Source: Arthrobacter sp. ov407
GTDB taxonomy: Bacteria; Actinomycetota; Actinomycetes; Actinomycetales; Micrococcaceae
Assembly (NCBI RefSeq): GCF_900102895.1
Contig: NZ_FNGD01000010.1
Coordinates: 1 to 64,000 of the forward strand
Direction of reading: 5' to 3'
DNA: 64,000 nucleotides
Shown: in pieces, positions 49,015 through 58,076 of the stretch
How the letters are laid out: each line of letters starts with the position of its first letter
Position numbering within the stretch: the first letter of the stretch is position 1
Notes under the pieces: model-generated
The model's database searches: none
Told to the model about the DNA's origin: nothing
The model's input: only the letters and a program-made list of their open reading frames with translations
Translations under genes and position numbers: made by a program

Positions 49015-49899
49015 TTACTTGGCCGGCCGGGTCGCGTGGCCGCCGAACTGGTGGCGCAGCGCGGACACCATCCTCATGGCCGGCGAGTTGTCCTCGCGGG
49101 AGGAGAACCTGGCGAACAGCGCAGCCGTGATCGCCGGTGCCGGCACGGAGTTGGCAATAGCCTCCTCGACGGTCCAGCGGCCCTCGCCGGAATCCTCGAC
49201 GTAGTCCGAGATCGATTCCAGTCCGGGGTCCTCGTCAAGGGCCTTGACCATGAGGTCCAGGAGCCAGGAGCGGACCACCGTCCCCTTTTGCCAGGCCCGG
49301 AAAGTCCCGGGAAGATCGGCGACGATGTCCTTGGCGGTCAGGAGTTCGTACCCCTCGGCGTAGGCCTGCATCAGGCCGTATTCGATCCCGTTGTGGACCA
49401 TCTTGGCGTAGTGGCCGGCCCCGATACCGCCGACGTGCACGAAGCTGTCAGCCCGGTCACCTGCTGGACGGAGCGCGTCGAAGACCGGGAGGGCCCGTTC
49501 GATATCCGCGGCATCGCCGCCCGCCATGAGGCCGTAGCCATTCTGGAGGCCCCAGACTCCGCCGGAAACGCCACAGTCGGCAAAGCTGATTCCCTTTTCG
49601 GCCAGTGCGGCACCGTGCTTCTGGTCTTCGGTGAATCGGGAGTTGCCGCCGTCGATCACGAGGTCGCCGGCGTCGAGCTTCGTGCCGAGTTCGGTGATCA
49701 CGGCATCGGTGATGTCGCCCGAGGGGACCATGACCCAGATCAGCCGCGGAGCCGGGACGGCGGCGATGAGTTCGTCCACGGTGGCGACGTCGGCAACGTC
49801 GGGGTTGCGGTCAAAACCGGTGACCTCGATCCCGCCGTTGCGCAGGCGTTCGCGCATGTTGAAGCCCATTTTTCCAAGGCCGATTAGTCCGATGTGCAC
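49015..49899 (-). CDS. gnd: 6-phosphogluconate dehydrogenase (decarboxylating), short form
   Basis: 294 aa, the short GntZ-type form rather than the 470-residue enzyme. Rossmann motif HIGLIGLGKMGFNMRERL, VIDGGNSRFTED, DCGVSGGVWGLQNGYGLMAGG, and the catalytic Lys in GHYAKMVHNGIEYG. It turns 6-phosphogluconate into ribulose 5-phosphate, CO2 and NAD(P)H. Its place between dnaN and recF is conserved in actinobacteria including Streptomyces, which ties a pentose phosphate enzyme to replication genes for unknown reasons. Confidence 0.93.
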   Translation of the reverse strand: MHIGLIGLGKMGFNMRERLRNGGIEVTGFDRNPDVADVATVDELIAAVPAPRLIWVMVPSGDITDAVITELGTKLDAGDLVIDGGNSRFTEDQKHGAALAEKGISFADCGVSGGVWGLQNGYGLMAGGDAADIERALPVFDALRPAGDRADSFVHVGGIGAGHYAKMVHNGIEYGLMQAYAEGYELLTAKDIVADLPGTFRAWQKGTVVRSWLLDLMVKALDEDPGLESISDYVEDSGEGRWTVEEAIANSVPAPAITAALFARFSSREDNSPAMRMVSALRHQFGGHATRPAK

Positions 49900-49944
49900 G
49901 GGATGAACTCTTTTCTGCGCTGGGGTGCTTCGGGTGGAACTTCA

Positions 49945-50010
49945 CCCAACTGACTGGCGGTCGTGGCCGTTTTGAGGGGTCAAAACGGCCGTATCTGTCA
50001 GTTAGTTGGG
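49945..50010. repeat. Nested inverted repeat at the end of dnaN
   Basis: The inner perfect 11-bp stem (GGCCGTTTTGA / TCAAAACGGCC, 4-base loop) is flanked by CCCAACTGAC and GTTAGTTGGG arms. It overlaps the last codons of dnaN. It can serve as a dnaN terminator but looks like a REP or small palindromic element. Confidence 0.6.
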
Positions 50011-51126
50011 CAGCCGGACGGGCATGACGAGGTAGCGGTAGTCGCCCTGGTCCTCGCCCTCGGCGTCCTGCTGGGCCGTGATCATGGCCGGCTTGGGTGC
50101 GGTGGTGAAGGAGAAGCGCACGAACTTGGTCTCGATGACGCTCAGGCCCTCGATCAGGTAGTGCGGGTTGAAGGCCACGGTGATGTCCTCGCCGGACAAC
50201 TGGGCTTCGAGCTCTTCGGAGGCCTGGGCGTCCTCGCCGGTGCCTGCGTCCAGGTGCAGCTGGCCCTGGGTGAAGGCGAGCCGGACGGGGGTGTTGCGTT
50301 CGGCCACGAGCGAGACGCGGCGGACGGCTTCCACCAGTTCCTGGGTCTGCACGGTGGCGTGAATGGGGGTGGAATCCGGGAAAAGCGAACGGATCTTCGG
50401 GTAGTCGCCGTCCACCAGGAGCGAGGTGGTGGTCCTGCCGCCGCTCTCAAAGCCGATCAGCCGGCTGTCGTCGTCGGCGAGGGCGATGTTGATGTCGCCG
50501 CTGCTGCCCAGGGTTTTTGCCACTTCGTTGAGGGTCTTGGCCTTGACCAGGGCGCTCGTGGAGATGCCCGGAGTCGCAGGCTTCCACGGAACTTCACGCA
50601 TGGCCAGGCGGTAGCGGTCGGTGGCCAGGAGGGTGATGAGGTCGTCCTCGATTTCCATCCGCACGCCGGTCAGGATCGGCAGGGTGTCGTCCTTGCTGGC
50701 CGCGATGATCACCTGGGACACCGCCTGGGCGAACGAATCGCCGGGAACGGTGCCGCTGATCGTGGGCAGGGCCGGCAGCGGTGGGTATTCGGCCTCGGGC
50801 ATCGTGGCCAGGTGGAAGCTGCTTCGGCGGCACGTGAGGGTCACCTTGTTGCCGTCGGTTTCGACCTCGACGGGTGCGGACGGCAGACTGCGGCAGATGT
50901 CCGCAAGCAGGCGGCCCGAAACCAGGATGGTGCCTTCGGTGCTGATGTCAGCGGGGATTTCGAGCCTTGCGGAGGTCTCGTAATCGAAGCTTGAGAGGCT
51001 GACGGTACCGGCTTCAGCCTTCAGGAGCAGGCCTGAAAGTACGGGAACGGGCGGCCGCGGAGACAACGACCGGGCGGTCCATGTCACGGCTTCTGCCAGG
51101 ACGTCCCGTTCGACTCTGAACTTCAC
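50002..51126 (-). CDS. dnaN: DNA polymerase III beta subunit (sliding clamp)
   Basis: 374 aa with three clamp domains. It starts MKFRVERDVLAEAVTWTARSL and ends YRYLVMPVRLPN, the usual C-terminal motif. It tethers the replicative polymerase to DNA and recruits many partners through its hydrophobic cleft. The gene is 588 bases after dnaA, with the putative origin between. The upstream region contains a strong GC-rich stem-loop in the leader. Confidence 0.97.
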   Translation of the reverse strand: MKFRVERDVLAEAVTWTARSLSPRPPVPVLSGLLLKAEAGTVSLSSFDYETSARLEIPADISTEGTILVSGRLLADICRSLPSAPVEVETDGNKVTLTCRRSSFHLATMPEAEYPPLPALPTISGTVPGDSFAQAVSQVIIAASKDDTLPILTGVRMEIEDDLITLLATDRYRLAMREVPWKPATPGISTSALVKAKTLNEVAKTLGSSGDINIALADDDSRLIGFESGGRTTTSLLVDGDYPKIRSLFPDSTPIHATVQTQELVEAVRRVSLVAERNTPVRLAFTQGQLHLDAGTGEDAQASEELEAQLSGEDITVAFNPHYLIEGLSVIETKFVRFSFTTAPKPAMITAQQDAEGEDQGDYRYLVMPVRLPN

Positions 51127-51714
51127 GGAAGGGTGCCGCCTTTCATTGCTGCTGTTTGTGCTGAAAATCGCTAAGACTGCTCAAGCTGCCGCGGACCTCG
51201 GCAGGGATGCCGAACTCCGTCAACAAGGGGATCGTCCGCCCTCCCCGGGCCTCATGGCCCGGGGAGGGAACCACAAAAGATGTCCGGGACGGACGCACTG
51301 CAGACAGCTTAGCCCCAAGGTGAGCGTTTCTCCCATCCCCGGGTTACATGAGTGTTGTTCGCGGGGCCGGTCTGCTGTGCCGGTCCGGAACGGGCCTGGG
51401 CACTGCTCGGAGGTCGGAAGGAGATTGTTGTTTGAGGGAATTTCATTTTCTTGGGATTAGTAGTGTTAATAACTGCTGTGGAAACTGTGGATAACTCGAT
51501 CCTGCCGTGCGAATCCGCGGTTAAGCCCTGTTCATGGACTGTGGGCGGAGCAGGTTTTAAACAGGGTGTGGATGGGGACAAGTTTTTTGGGCGATTCGCC
51601 GATCCACAGACGCCTTAAGGGTTTTAAGCCCATTAACCGCGGTTGTCCCCTTAAGTATCCACAGGGTTGTCCACAGGGCCCTGTTAATAAGGTAAGAGTG
51701 CGCCGACGGACGGC
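51127..51714. other. oriC: dnaA-dnaN spacer, candidate chromosomal origin (oriC)
   Basis: 588 bases without genes. DnaA-box-like sites include an exact TGTGGATAA at 51486-51494, TTGTCCACA near 51666, TATCCACAG near 51656 and ATCCACAGA near 51601. A relatively AT-rich stretch at about 51421-51475 could be the unwinding element. Mycobacterial and Streptomyces origins lie in the same spacer. Genes on both sides mostly run away from this zone. Boxes are fewer and looser than in Streptomyces, so the neighbouring dnaA-rpmH spacer may contribute. Confidence 0.72.
51239..51268. other. Strong stem-loop in the dnaA-dnaN spacer
   Basis: A perfect 13-bp inverted repeat (CCCTCCCCGGGCC and its complement) closes a TCAT loop, 113 bases before dnaN. 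There is no T-run. It could end dnaA transcripts, shape the dnaN leader, or mark one border of oriC. Confidence 0.65.
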
Positions 51715-53136
51715 TCAGGAATTACGCTGCTGCTGCTTGATCCGGTTGGTCAGCTCTGTCACCTGGTTGTAGATGACCCGGCGTTCCGCCATGAGTTCGC
51801 GGATCTTGCGGTCGGCGTGGATCACGGTGGTGTGGTCGCGGCCGCCCAGCTCCTGCCCGATCTTGGGCAGGGACATGTCCGTGAGCTCCCGGCACAGGTA
51901 CATCGCGATCTGCCGTGCGGTCACCAGCGTGCGGGTGCGCGACTTGCTGCAGAGCTCTTCCATGCTGAGCTTGAAGTAGTCGGCCGTCTGCGTGAGGATC
52001 TGGGCCGAGGTGATTTCCTGGGCACCGTCGTCGGTGATGAGGTCCTTGAGCACCATCTCGGCCAGGGCCACATCCACCGGCTGCCGGTTCAGGCTGGCGA
52101 AGGCCGTGACGCGGATGAGGGCGCCTTCAAGCTCGCGGATGTTGCTGGAAATTTTCGAGGCGATGTATTCGAGCGCATCATCCGGGGCGGAGAGGCCTTC
52201 GCTGAGGGCCTTCTTCCGGAGGATCGCGATGCGGGTTTCCAGTTCGGGCGGCTGGATGTCGGTCAGCAGGCCCCACTCGAAACGCGACTTCATGCGGTCT
52301 TCAAAGCCGGCGAGCAGCTTCGGCGGCTGGTCCGAGGTGATGACCACCTGCTTGTTGTTGTTGTGCAGGGCATTGAACGTGTGGAAGAACTCCTCCAGGG
52401 TCCTGTCCTTGCCGGCCAGGAACTGGATGTCATCGATCAGCAGCACGTCCACGTTGCGGTACGTGGTCTTGAAGCTGGTGCCTTCATCGTCGCGGATGGA
52501 GTTGATGAAGTCGTTGGTGAATTCCTCGGAATTGACGTAGCGGACCCGGATCCCGCTGTAGAGCCGGCGCGCATAGTGGCCGATCGCGTGAAGCAGGTGG
52601 GTTTTGCCGAGCCCGGAGTCGCCGTAGATGAACAGCGGGTTGTAGGCCTTCGCCGGTGCCTCCGCCACAGCCACGGCGGCTGCGTGGGCGAACCGGTTGG
52701 AGGAACCGATCACGAACGTGTCGAAGACGTACTTCGGGTTGAGGCGGCCGAATTCGTGCGAGGTGCTCGGCAGCATCGGCTGCGGCTTCAACTCCACGGT
52801 CGGGTCGGCGGCCAGGGAAAGTTCGACGGCGGGTTCGGGTTCTGTGTGCAGGGGCACCAGATCAGTGTCGACGTCGATCGCGCAGCGGATTTCGTCGGAA
52901 AACACGCTCCGGAGGGCGTCGTCGAGGGCTTCCTTGACCTGGGTCTGCAGCACTTCGCGGGTGAGCTCGTTGGGGACGGCCACCAGAAGGGTGGAGCCGA
53001 TCAGGCCCTGGGCCTGGGCCAGGATGACGAAGCCGCGCTGCCGGGGCGACACTCGGTGGTCGTTCTCCAGAAGGCTCACCACCCGCCGCCAAGAACTTCC
53101 GACAGTGTTGGCTTGGTTGGCTTCGTCTACTGTCAT
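51715..53136 (-). CDS. dnaA: Chromosomal replication initiator protein DnaA
   Basis: 473 aa. Domain I spans about residues 1-90, followed by a short domain II. The AAA+ domain III carries Walker A YGDSGLGKTHLLHAIGH and Walker B VLLIDDIQFLAGKD. Domain IV has the signature CRELTDMSLPKIGQELGGRDHTTVIHA that reads DnaA boxes. The ATG at 53136 begins MTVDEANQANTV; a TTG one codon earlier is possible. Domain II is much shorter than the long Streptomyces form. Boxes lie on both sides of the gene, consistent with autoregulation. Confidence 0.97.
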   Translation of the reverse strand: MTVDEANQANTVGSSWRRVVSLLENDHRVSPRQRGFVILAQAQGLIGSTLLVAVPNELTREVLQTQVKEALDDALRSVFSDEIRCAIDVDTDLVPLHTEPEPAVELSLAADPTVELKPQPMLPSTSHEFGRLNPKYVFDTFVIGSSNRFAHAAAVAVAEAPAKAYNPLFIYGDSGLGKTHLLHAIGHYARRLYSGIRVRYVNSEEFTNDFINSIRDDEGTSFKTTYRNVDVLLIDDIQFLAGKDRTLEEFFHTFNALHNNNKQVVITSDQPPKLLAGFEDRMKSRFEWGLLTDIQPPELETRIAILRKKALSEGLSAPDDALEYIASKISSNIRELEGALIRVTAFASLNRQPVDVALAEMVLKDLITDDGAQEITSAQILTQTADYFKLSMEELCSKSRTRTLVTARQIAMYLCRELTDMSLPKIGQELGGRDHTTVIHADRKIRELMAERRVIYNQVTELTNRIKQQQRNS

Positions 53137-53598
53137 CAATCAGTTCCTCAAACTTGCTGGCCTGCATTAGGTGCATCCACGCGGTCCGGAGCTCTATACC
53201 GGCCGACTCAATCCACAGGGTTATGCACAGTCCGTGGATAAGGGGTTACTGAGACACTGTAGGGGATGAAAACGCTAGAAGATAGCTGGGTTCAGTCCTG
53301 TGGATAATTACACCGTTGTTGTTCTGAAACGGGGCGCGTGACGCGCTTCATCCACAGGCTGCGGCGGCAGTTAGCCACAGCTGGGGAAAGCTTGCGGAGC
53401 GACCCCCGGTTTGACTCGGGAGGTCGGCAAGCCCTAACGTTGTGAAGTCCCATGTGTACGCTTTTCGCCTCATCTGAATCTCTCCCGACGCCACGCGTTG
53501 AGCGAGTTACGAGGGAAGTGGCACATACAAAACTTAGCGTCGGCCAGTTCTTCCCCTTGATCGGGTGGGCGCACCTTTGATCCACTGGAGTAACTAAC
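53137..53598. promoter_or_regulatory. dnaA-rpmH divergent spacer with DnaA-box-like sites
   Basis: 462 bases between the divergent dnaA and rpmH genes. An exact TGTGGATAA lies at 53299-53307. Near matches are TTATGCACA at 53221-53229, CGTGGATAA near 53233, TCATCCACA near 53348 and TTAGCCACA at 53371-53379. It must hold both promoters. The boxes suggest DnaA autoregulation or a second part of the origin. Confidence 0.65.
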
Positions 53599-53736
53599 GT
53601 GAGCAAGCGGACTTTTCAGCCGAATAACCGCCGTCGAGCCAAGAAGCACGGCTTCCGCCTTCGTATGCGTACCCGTGCCGGCCGTGCCATCCTGGCAGCC
53701 CGTCGTGGCAAGGGCCGCACCGAACTGTCGGCCTAA
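53599..53736 (+). CDS. rpmH: 50S ribosomal protein L34
   Basis: 45 residues from a [23 protein letters not shown], then [25 protein letters not shown]. This is full-length L34, a small basic protein of the large subunit near the exit tunnel. It heads the rpmH-rnpA-yidD-yidC-khpB-rsmG group, divergent from dnaA. Confidence 0.97.
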   Translation: MSKRTFQPNNRRRAKKHGFRLRMRTRAGRAILAARRGKGRTELSA

Positions 53737-53777
53737 ATAACTGACTCGTCGGTCCATATCCCTGTGCGAGTTGAACG

Positions 53778-54188
53778 GTGCTAGCCACCAGGAACCGTCT
53801 GCGGACATCAACCGATTTTTCAACCACTGTACGTTCCGGTGTCCGCAATGGACGCCGGAACGTAGTGTTATATGCGGCAGCTCTCGCTGCCGATGAACCA
53901 AGCCGGATCGGATTCATCGTTTCCAAGAGTGTCGGGAACGCTGTTGTCAGGAACCTCGTTAAGAGGAGACTGAGAGAAGCCGGCGCTTTGTCGTTGCAGA
54001 AATACGGCAGCGGGTTCGCCATCGTGGTCCGGGCACTGCCCGCCTCGGCGGGGGCCAGCTGGGACCAGCTGCTCGCCGATTATGACGCCGCTTTGGACAC
54101 CACCATGAAACGGCTGGGCGGCCGCCTTCCAGAGGCTGCTTCATCAGGTTCTTACGAGACAACACAGGAAGGGACCCCGCGTGCGTAA
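53778..54188 (+). CDS. rnpA: Ribonuclease P protein component
   Basis: 136 aa from a GTG. MLATRNRLRTSTDFSTTVRSG and the RNR signature VGNAVVRNLVKRRLREAG are present, with RIGFIVSKSVG before it. It joins the RNase P RNA to mature tRNA 5' ends. Its end overlaps yidD by eight bases. Confidence 0.95.
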   Translation: MLATRNRLRTSTDFSTTVRSGVRNGRRNVVLYAAALAADEPSRIGFIVSKSVGNAVVRNLVKRRLREAGALSLQKYGSGFAIVVRALPASAGASWDQLLADYDAALDTTMKRLGGRLPEAASSGSYETTQEGTPRA

Positions 54189-54591
54189 CTCAACTGCCGC
54201 CGTCGTCCCCCGCCTGTTAGTTGCGACGCCCGGATCGGCCCTGCGCCGGTTGGGCACGATGGCCTGGAACCTGCCCCGCAATGTCCTCATTCTGCTGCTG
54301 ATGGCCTACCGCAAGGTGGTCTCGCCGCTGTACGGCCAGGTTTGCCGTTTTTTCCCCAGCTGTTCGGCCTATGCCCTTGAAGCGATCACAGTGCACGGTG
54401 CTGTGAAAGGAAGCTGGCTGGCTGCCAGGCGCCTCTTGCGCTGCCACCCATGGAATGCCGGCGGTGTGGACCATGTCCCCGCCGGGCATCGGGAATGGCC
54501 AGCCGGCCGCACCCCCACAATTGTTGTGCTGAACAATCCGGACAAGTACCTGGCTGCTCAGCCTGATGGAGAAGGCCGCACTGCGGCCTGA
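54181..54591 (+). CDS. yidD: Membrane protein insertion efficiency factor YidD
   Basis: 136 aa from a GTG. The core MAYRKVVSPLYGQVCRFFPSCSAYALEAITVHGAVKGSWLAARRLLRCHPWNAGGVD is the YidD family pattern with its three conserved cysteines. YidD helps YidC insert membrane proteins. N- and C-terminal extensions make it longer than the 85-residue E. coli form. It is coupled to rnpA by overlap and lies 15 bases before yidC. Confidence 0.92.
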   Translation: MRNSTAAVVPRLLVATPGSALRRLGTMAWNLPRNVLILLLMAYRKVVSPLYGQVCRFFPSCSAYALEAITVHGAVKGSWLAARRLLRCHPWNAGGVDHVPAGHREWPAGRTPTIVVLNNPDKYLAAQPDGEGRTAA

Positions 54592-54606
54592 CGAATAGGG
54601 AATCGT

Positions 54607-55584
54607 ATGGACATCTTTGAAACACTTTTGGCCCCGTTCAAATGGCTGGTCTCGGCCATCATGGTGGGCTTCCACGACGGCCTGAGCGCCATCGGCATGC
54701 CGGCGGCCAGCGGCTGGACCTGGACCCTGTCCATCATCGGGCTCGTGCTGGTCATCCGCGCCGCCCTGATTCCCGTCTTCGTCAAGCAGATCAAGGCCCA
54801 GCGCGGCATGCAGCTGCTGCAGCCTGACCTGAAGAAAATGCAGGACAAGTACAAGGGCAAGACCGACCAGCTGTCCCGCCAGGCCATGGCGCAGGAACAG
54901 ATGGCGCTGTACAAGAAGCACGGCACCAACCCGTTCTCGGCCTGCCTGCCCATGTTGATCCAGATGCCCTTCTTCTTTGCCCTCTTCCAGGTGCTCTCGG
55001 GCATCAGTTCGGCCAAGGCGGGCGGCCATGGCATCGGCGCCATGAGCCCGGAACAGGTCAAGCAGTTCGACGAATCCACCATCTTCGGCGCCCCGCTCTC
55101 GGCATCCCTGCTGCACGGCGGCGGCGGCAACGAGGTGTCGGTGTGGATCCTCTCCATCGTGATGATCCTGGCCATGACGGCCTCGCAGTTCATCACGCAG
55201 AAGCAGATCATGGCCAAGAACATGTCCGAAGAGGCCCTGGCCAGCCCGTTCATGCGCCAGCAGAAAATGATGCTCTACATCCTGCCGGTCGTCTTCGGCG
55301 TGGGTGGCATCAACTTCCCCATCGGCGTCCTGATCTACTGGACCACCACGAACCTCTGGACCATGGGACAGCAGTTCTTCGTGATCCGCCGGATGCCTAC
55401 GCCGGGATCGCCGGCCGCCAAGGCTCTCGCCGAGCGCCGGGCCGCCAAGGGCCTGCCTGCCCTGCCCCTCCTGGGCGGCAAGAAGGCCGACGCCGAGGCA
55501 GCCGAGGCTTCCGCCGCGGCCGCCGCCGTGGAAGCCAAGACCCAGCGCGTCCAGCCGCAGCGTAAGAACAGGAAGAGGAAGTAA
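54607..55584 (+). CDS. yidC: Membrane protein insertase YidC
   Basis: 325 aa. Five membrane helices with the conserved core TWTLSIIGLVLVIRAALIPVFVKQIKAQRGMQLLQPDLKKMQ and NPFSACLPMLIQMPFFFALFQVL. No long periplasmic P1 domain is present, as expected for Gram-positive forms, and there is no lipobox. The arginine of the hydrophilic groove is in VIRAAL. The C-terminus is basic and Ala-rich (RVQPQRKNRKRK), typical for ribosome contact. Its stop overlaps khpB by one base. Confidence 0.94.
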   Translation: MDIFETLLAPFKWLVSAIMVGFHDGLSAIGMPAASGWTWTLSIIGLVLVIRAALIPVFVKQIKAQRGMQLLQPDLKKMQDKYKGKTDQLSRQAMAQEQMALYKKHGTNPFSACLPMLIQMPFFFALFQVLSGISSAKAGGHGIGAMSPEQVKQFDESTIFGAPLSASLLHGGGGNEVSVWILSIVMILAMTASQFITQKQIMAKNMSEEALASPFMRQQKMMLYILPVVFGVGGINFPIGVLIYWTTTNLWTMGQQFFVIRRMPTPGSPAAKALAERRAAKGLPALPLLGGKKADAEAAEASAAAAAVEAKTQRVQPQRKNRKRK

Positions 55585-56186
55585 TGTCCGCCGAGAGCAC
55601 CGAAAACGCTATTTCCACCGAGTTTGAAGACGACCGGGACGACGCCCAGGAGGCAGCTCAGGAGTCGTCACAGGACGCAGCCGAGGGCGCGGAGGCCGGC
55701 ACCGGCAAGAGTGGTTCTGCAAGCCGCCTCGAAGAAGAAGGCGACGTCGCTGCGGACTACCTTGAGGAACTCCTGGACATCGCGGACATCGATGGCGACA
55801 TCGACATCGAGGTCCGCAACGGTCGCACGTATATCTCAATTGTCGCCGAAGAAGAATCGGCCGGCCTGGAAAGCCTTGTGGGCCGTGAGGGCGAAGTCCT
55901 TGAGGCGCTCCAGGAGCTGACGCGGCTCGCCGTGCTGTCCGCGACGGAGAACCGGTCCCGCCTGGTCCTGGATATCAACGGATACCGTGCCGAGCGTGCC
56001 GGTGACCTGCAGAAGATCGCAGAAGACGCCGTCGCCGCGGTCAAGGATTCCGGCGAGGCAGTTGCCCTGGCTCCGATGAGCGCCTATGAGCGCAAGATCG
56101 TGCACGACGCCGTCGCCGATTTGGGACTCGTCAGCGAGTCCGAAGGCGAAGGCGCCGACCGGCACATCGTTGTCTCCGCAGACTGA
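55584..56186 (+). CDS. khpB: KhpB (Jag): R3H/KH RNA-binding protein
   Basis: 200 aa. An acidic N-terminus of about 55 residues is followed by a KH-like part (ADYLEELLDIADIDGDIDIEV, then LVGREGEVLEALQELTRLAVLSATENRSRLVLDINGYRAERAGDL). An R3H domain ends it (ALAPMSAYERKIVHDAVADLGLVSESEGEGADRHIVV). KhpB binds many RNAs with KhpA and affects division. The Jag N-terminal domain of Firmicutes is missing. Confidence 0.92.
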   Translation: MSAESTENAISTEFEDDRDDAQEAAQESSQDAAEGAEAGTGKSGSASRLEEEGDVAADYLEELLDIADIDGDIDIEVRNGRTYISIVAEEESAGLESLVGREGEVLEALQELTRLAVLSATENRSRLVLDINGYRAERAGDLQKIAEDAVAAVKDSGEAVALAPMSAYERKIVHDAVADLGLVSESEGEGADRHIVVSAD

Positions 56187-56202
56187 ACCGTTGACTAGCT
56201 TG

Positions 56203-56853
56203 ATGGTTGAAATTACCGCGCCCGAACTCAAGGCAGCAGAGTCCATCTTCGGTGACCGCCTGGAACTGGCGACCCGCTACGTCGAGCACCTGGCCACGTC
56301 CGGGACCGAACGTGGCCTGATCGGCCCCCGCGAAGTGCCGCGGCTGTGGAGCCGCCACGTGCTTAACTGCGCCGTCATCGAGAGCCAGATTGCCCACGGA
56401 AGCCATGTCGCCGACGTCGGCAGCGGGGCCGGCCTGCCCGGACTGTGCCTGGCCATCGCCCGGCCGGACCTGGAACTGACCCTGATCGAACCGCTGGAGC
56501 GCCGCGTCATCTGGCTCCAGGAGGTGGTGGATGACCTTGGCCTCGAGAACGTCACGATCATGCGGACTCGCGCGGAACTCGCGGTGGGACTCGTGAACGC
56601 CGACGTCGTTACGGCACGCGCGGTATCCGCGCTGTCCAACCTCGCAGGCCTGACCATTCCGCTCCTGGCCGGCAAGGGGGAAGTCGTAGCCATCAAGGGA
56701 CGCAGCGCCGGCGAAGAAATTGAAAAGGCCGCCAAGATTATCCGCAAGCTGGGCGGCATTAAGACGTCCGTGGTGGTGGTGGGCGAGGAACTGCTCGAGG
56801 AACCCACCACCGTTGTGCGAATCGTAGTGAACAAGCCTCAAAAGATTACCTAG
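56203..56853 (+). CDS. rsmG: 16S rRNA (guanine527-N7)-methyltransferase RsmG
   Basis: 216 aa. The SAM site is VADVGSGAGLPGLCLAIARPDLELTLIEPLERRVIWLQEVVDDLG, followed by TARAVSALSNLAGLTIPLL. It methylates G527 of 16S rRNA; loss gives low-level streptomycin resistance in many bacteria. The ATG at 56203 starts MVEITAPEL; a TTG one codon before is possible. Seventeen bases separate it from khpB. Confidence 0.94.
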   Translation: MVEITAPELKAAESIFGDRLELATRYVEHLATSGTERGLIGPREVPRLWSRHVLNCAVIESQIAHGSHVADVGSGAGLPGLCLAIARPDLELTLIEPLERRVIWLQEVVDDLGLENVTIMRTRAELAVGLVNADVVTARAVSALSNLAGLTIPLLAGKGEVVAIKGRSAGEEIEKAAKIIRKLGGIKTSVVVVGEELLEEPTTVVRIVVNKPQKIT

Positions 56854-56940
56854 CACCGGCCCCGGTGCCCGGGGAGTCCGAGGGGAAGAGGTTAGGCTAG
56901 TAACCGGCAGCAAAAGCCGAATGAGAGTGAGCGTGTCATA

Positions 56941-58008
56941 GTGAGCAGTAGCGAAGCCTCCACACAACGGATCCCGCCGTTTGTGTCCCTGGGGTCCGCA
57001 CGGGCGTTTACGGCTCCTGCAGTAGCTTTTGACTACTCCGGAAATCACACGGCTTCGGTTGCAAAGGCGAGCGGAATGGCCAGTGTTTCACGTGAAACCT
57101 CTCTTCCGCACACCGGGAACGTGCTGGACTCCATCGACGATTCCAGCCCCATCGCCCGGGAACTCGCGCATGAAAACAAGCGCCGCGAGCGGTTGCTTGG
57201 CCGGCAACTGCCCAAACCGGAAAAGACCCGGGTCTTCACCGTCTCCAACCAGAAGGGCGGCGTCGGCAAGACGACGACAACCGTCAACATCGCCGCCGCG
57301 CTGGCAGCCGCAGGCCTGAACGTGCTCGTGATCGACATCGATCCGCAGGGCAACGCCTCCACAGCCCTGGGAATCGAGCACCACGCCGACGTCGACAGCA
57401 TCTACGATGTCCTGATCAACGATGTCCCGCTGAAGGACGTTGTGGCCCCGTGCCCCGACATCGACAACCTGATCTGTGCGCCCGCCACCATCCACCTCGC
57501 CGGTGCCGAAATCGAACTCGTTAGCCTGGTGGCCCGCGAGCAGCGGCTGCGCCGCGCAATCGATGTGTACTCCAAGGAGCGCGCCAAGAATGGCGAAGAG
57601 CGGCTGGACTACATCTTCATTGACTGCCCGCCGAGCCTCGGACTGCTGACGGTCAATGCTTTCTGCGCGGCCGGCGAAGTCCTCATCCCGATCCAGTGTG
57701 AGTACTATGCCCTCGAGGGCCTGAGCCAGCTCCTGAAGAACATCGAGATGATTCAGAAGCACCTGAACGCCGATCTGGTTGTCTCCACGATTTTGCTGAC
57801 CATGTATGACGGCCGCACCAACCTCGCCGCCCAGGTGGCAGCCGAGGTCCGGGAGCACTTCCCCAAGCAGGTGCTCGGCGCGGTGGTACCGAGGTCGGTA
57901 CGCATTTCCGAAGCACCGAGCTACCAGCAAACTGTCATGACGTATGATCCTTCTTCCAGCGGCGCCCTGTCTTATCTGGAAGCCGCAGCGGAAATCGCGG
58001 AACGTTAG
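56941..58008 (+). CDS. parA: ParA: chromosome-partitioning ATPase
   Basis: 355 aa from a GTG. Deviant Walker A is in VSNQKGGVGKTTTTVNIAAALAAAG; Walker B is in LDYIFIDCPPSLGLLTVNA; the ADP contact region is SVRISEAPSYQQ. It moves ParB-parS complexes by ATP-dependent DNA binding. A second start, the ATG at 57076, would give 310 residues; the stretch between is not conserved in character. A parS site lies in the coding sequence at 57084-57099. Confidence 0.94.
   Translation: MSSSEASTQRIPPFVSLGSARAFTAPAVAFDYSGNHTASVAKASGMASVSRETSLPHTGNVLDSIDDSSPIARELAHENKRRERLLGRQLPKPEKTRVFTVSNQKGGVGKTTTTVNIAAALAAAGLNVLVIDIDPQGNASTALGIEHHADVDSIYDVLINDVPLKDVVAPCPDIDNLICAPATIHLAGAEIELVSLVAREQRLRRAIDVYSKERAKNGEERLDYIFIDCPPSLGLLTVNAFCAAGEVLIPIQCEYYALEGLSQLLKNIEMIQKHLNADLVVSTILLTMYDGRTNLAAQVAAEVREHFPKQVLGAVVPRSVRISEAPSYQQTVMTYDPSSSGALSYLEAAAEIAER
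57084..57099. other. parS: parS site inside the 5' part of parA
   Basis: TGTTTCACGTGAAACC, 15 of 16 bases of the TGTTTCACGTGAAACA consensus. It codes for VSRET in ParA and sits eight bases after the alternative ATG at 57076. Confidence 0.9.
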
Positions 58009-58076
58009 AATCTTTTCGAGAATTGCACTAACCAGAGCCAGGTGAATCCCGGCTCTTCCACTGGAGGGATTTATCC

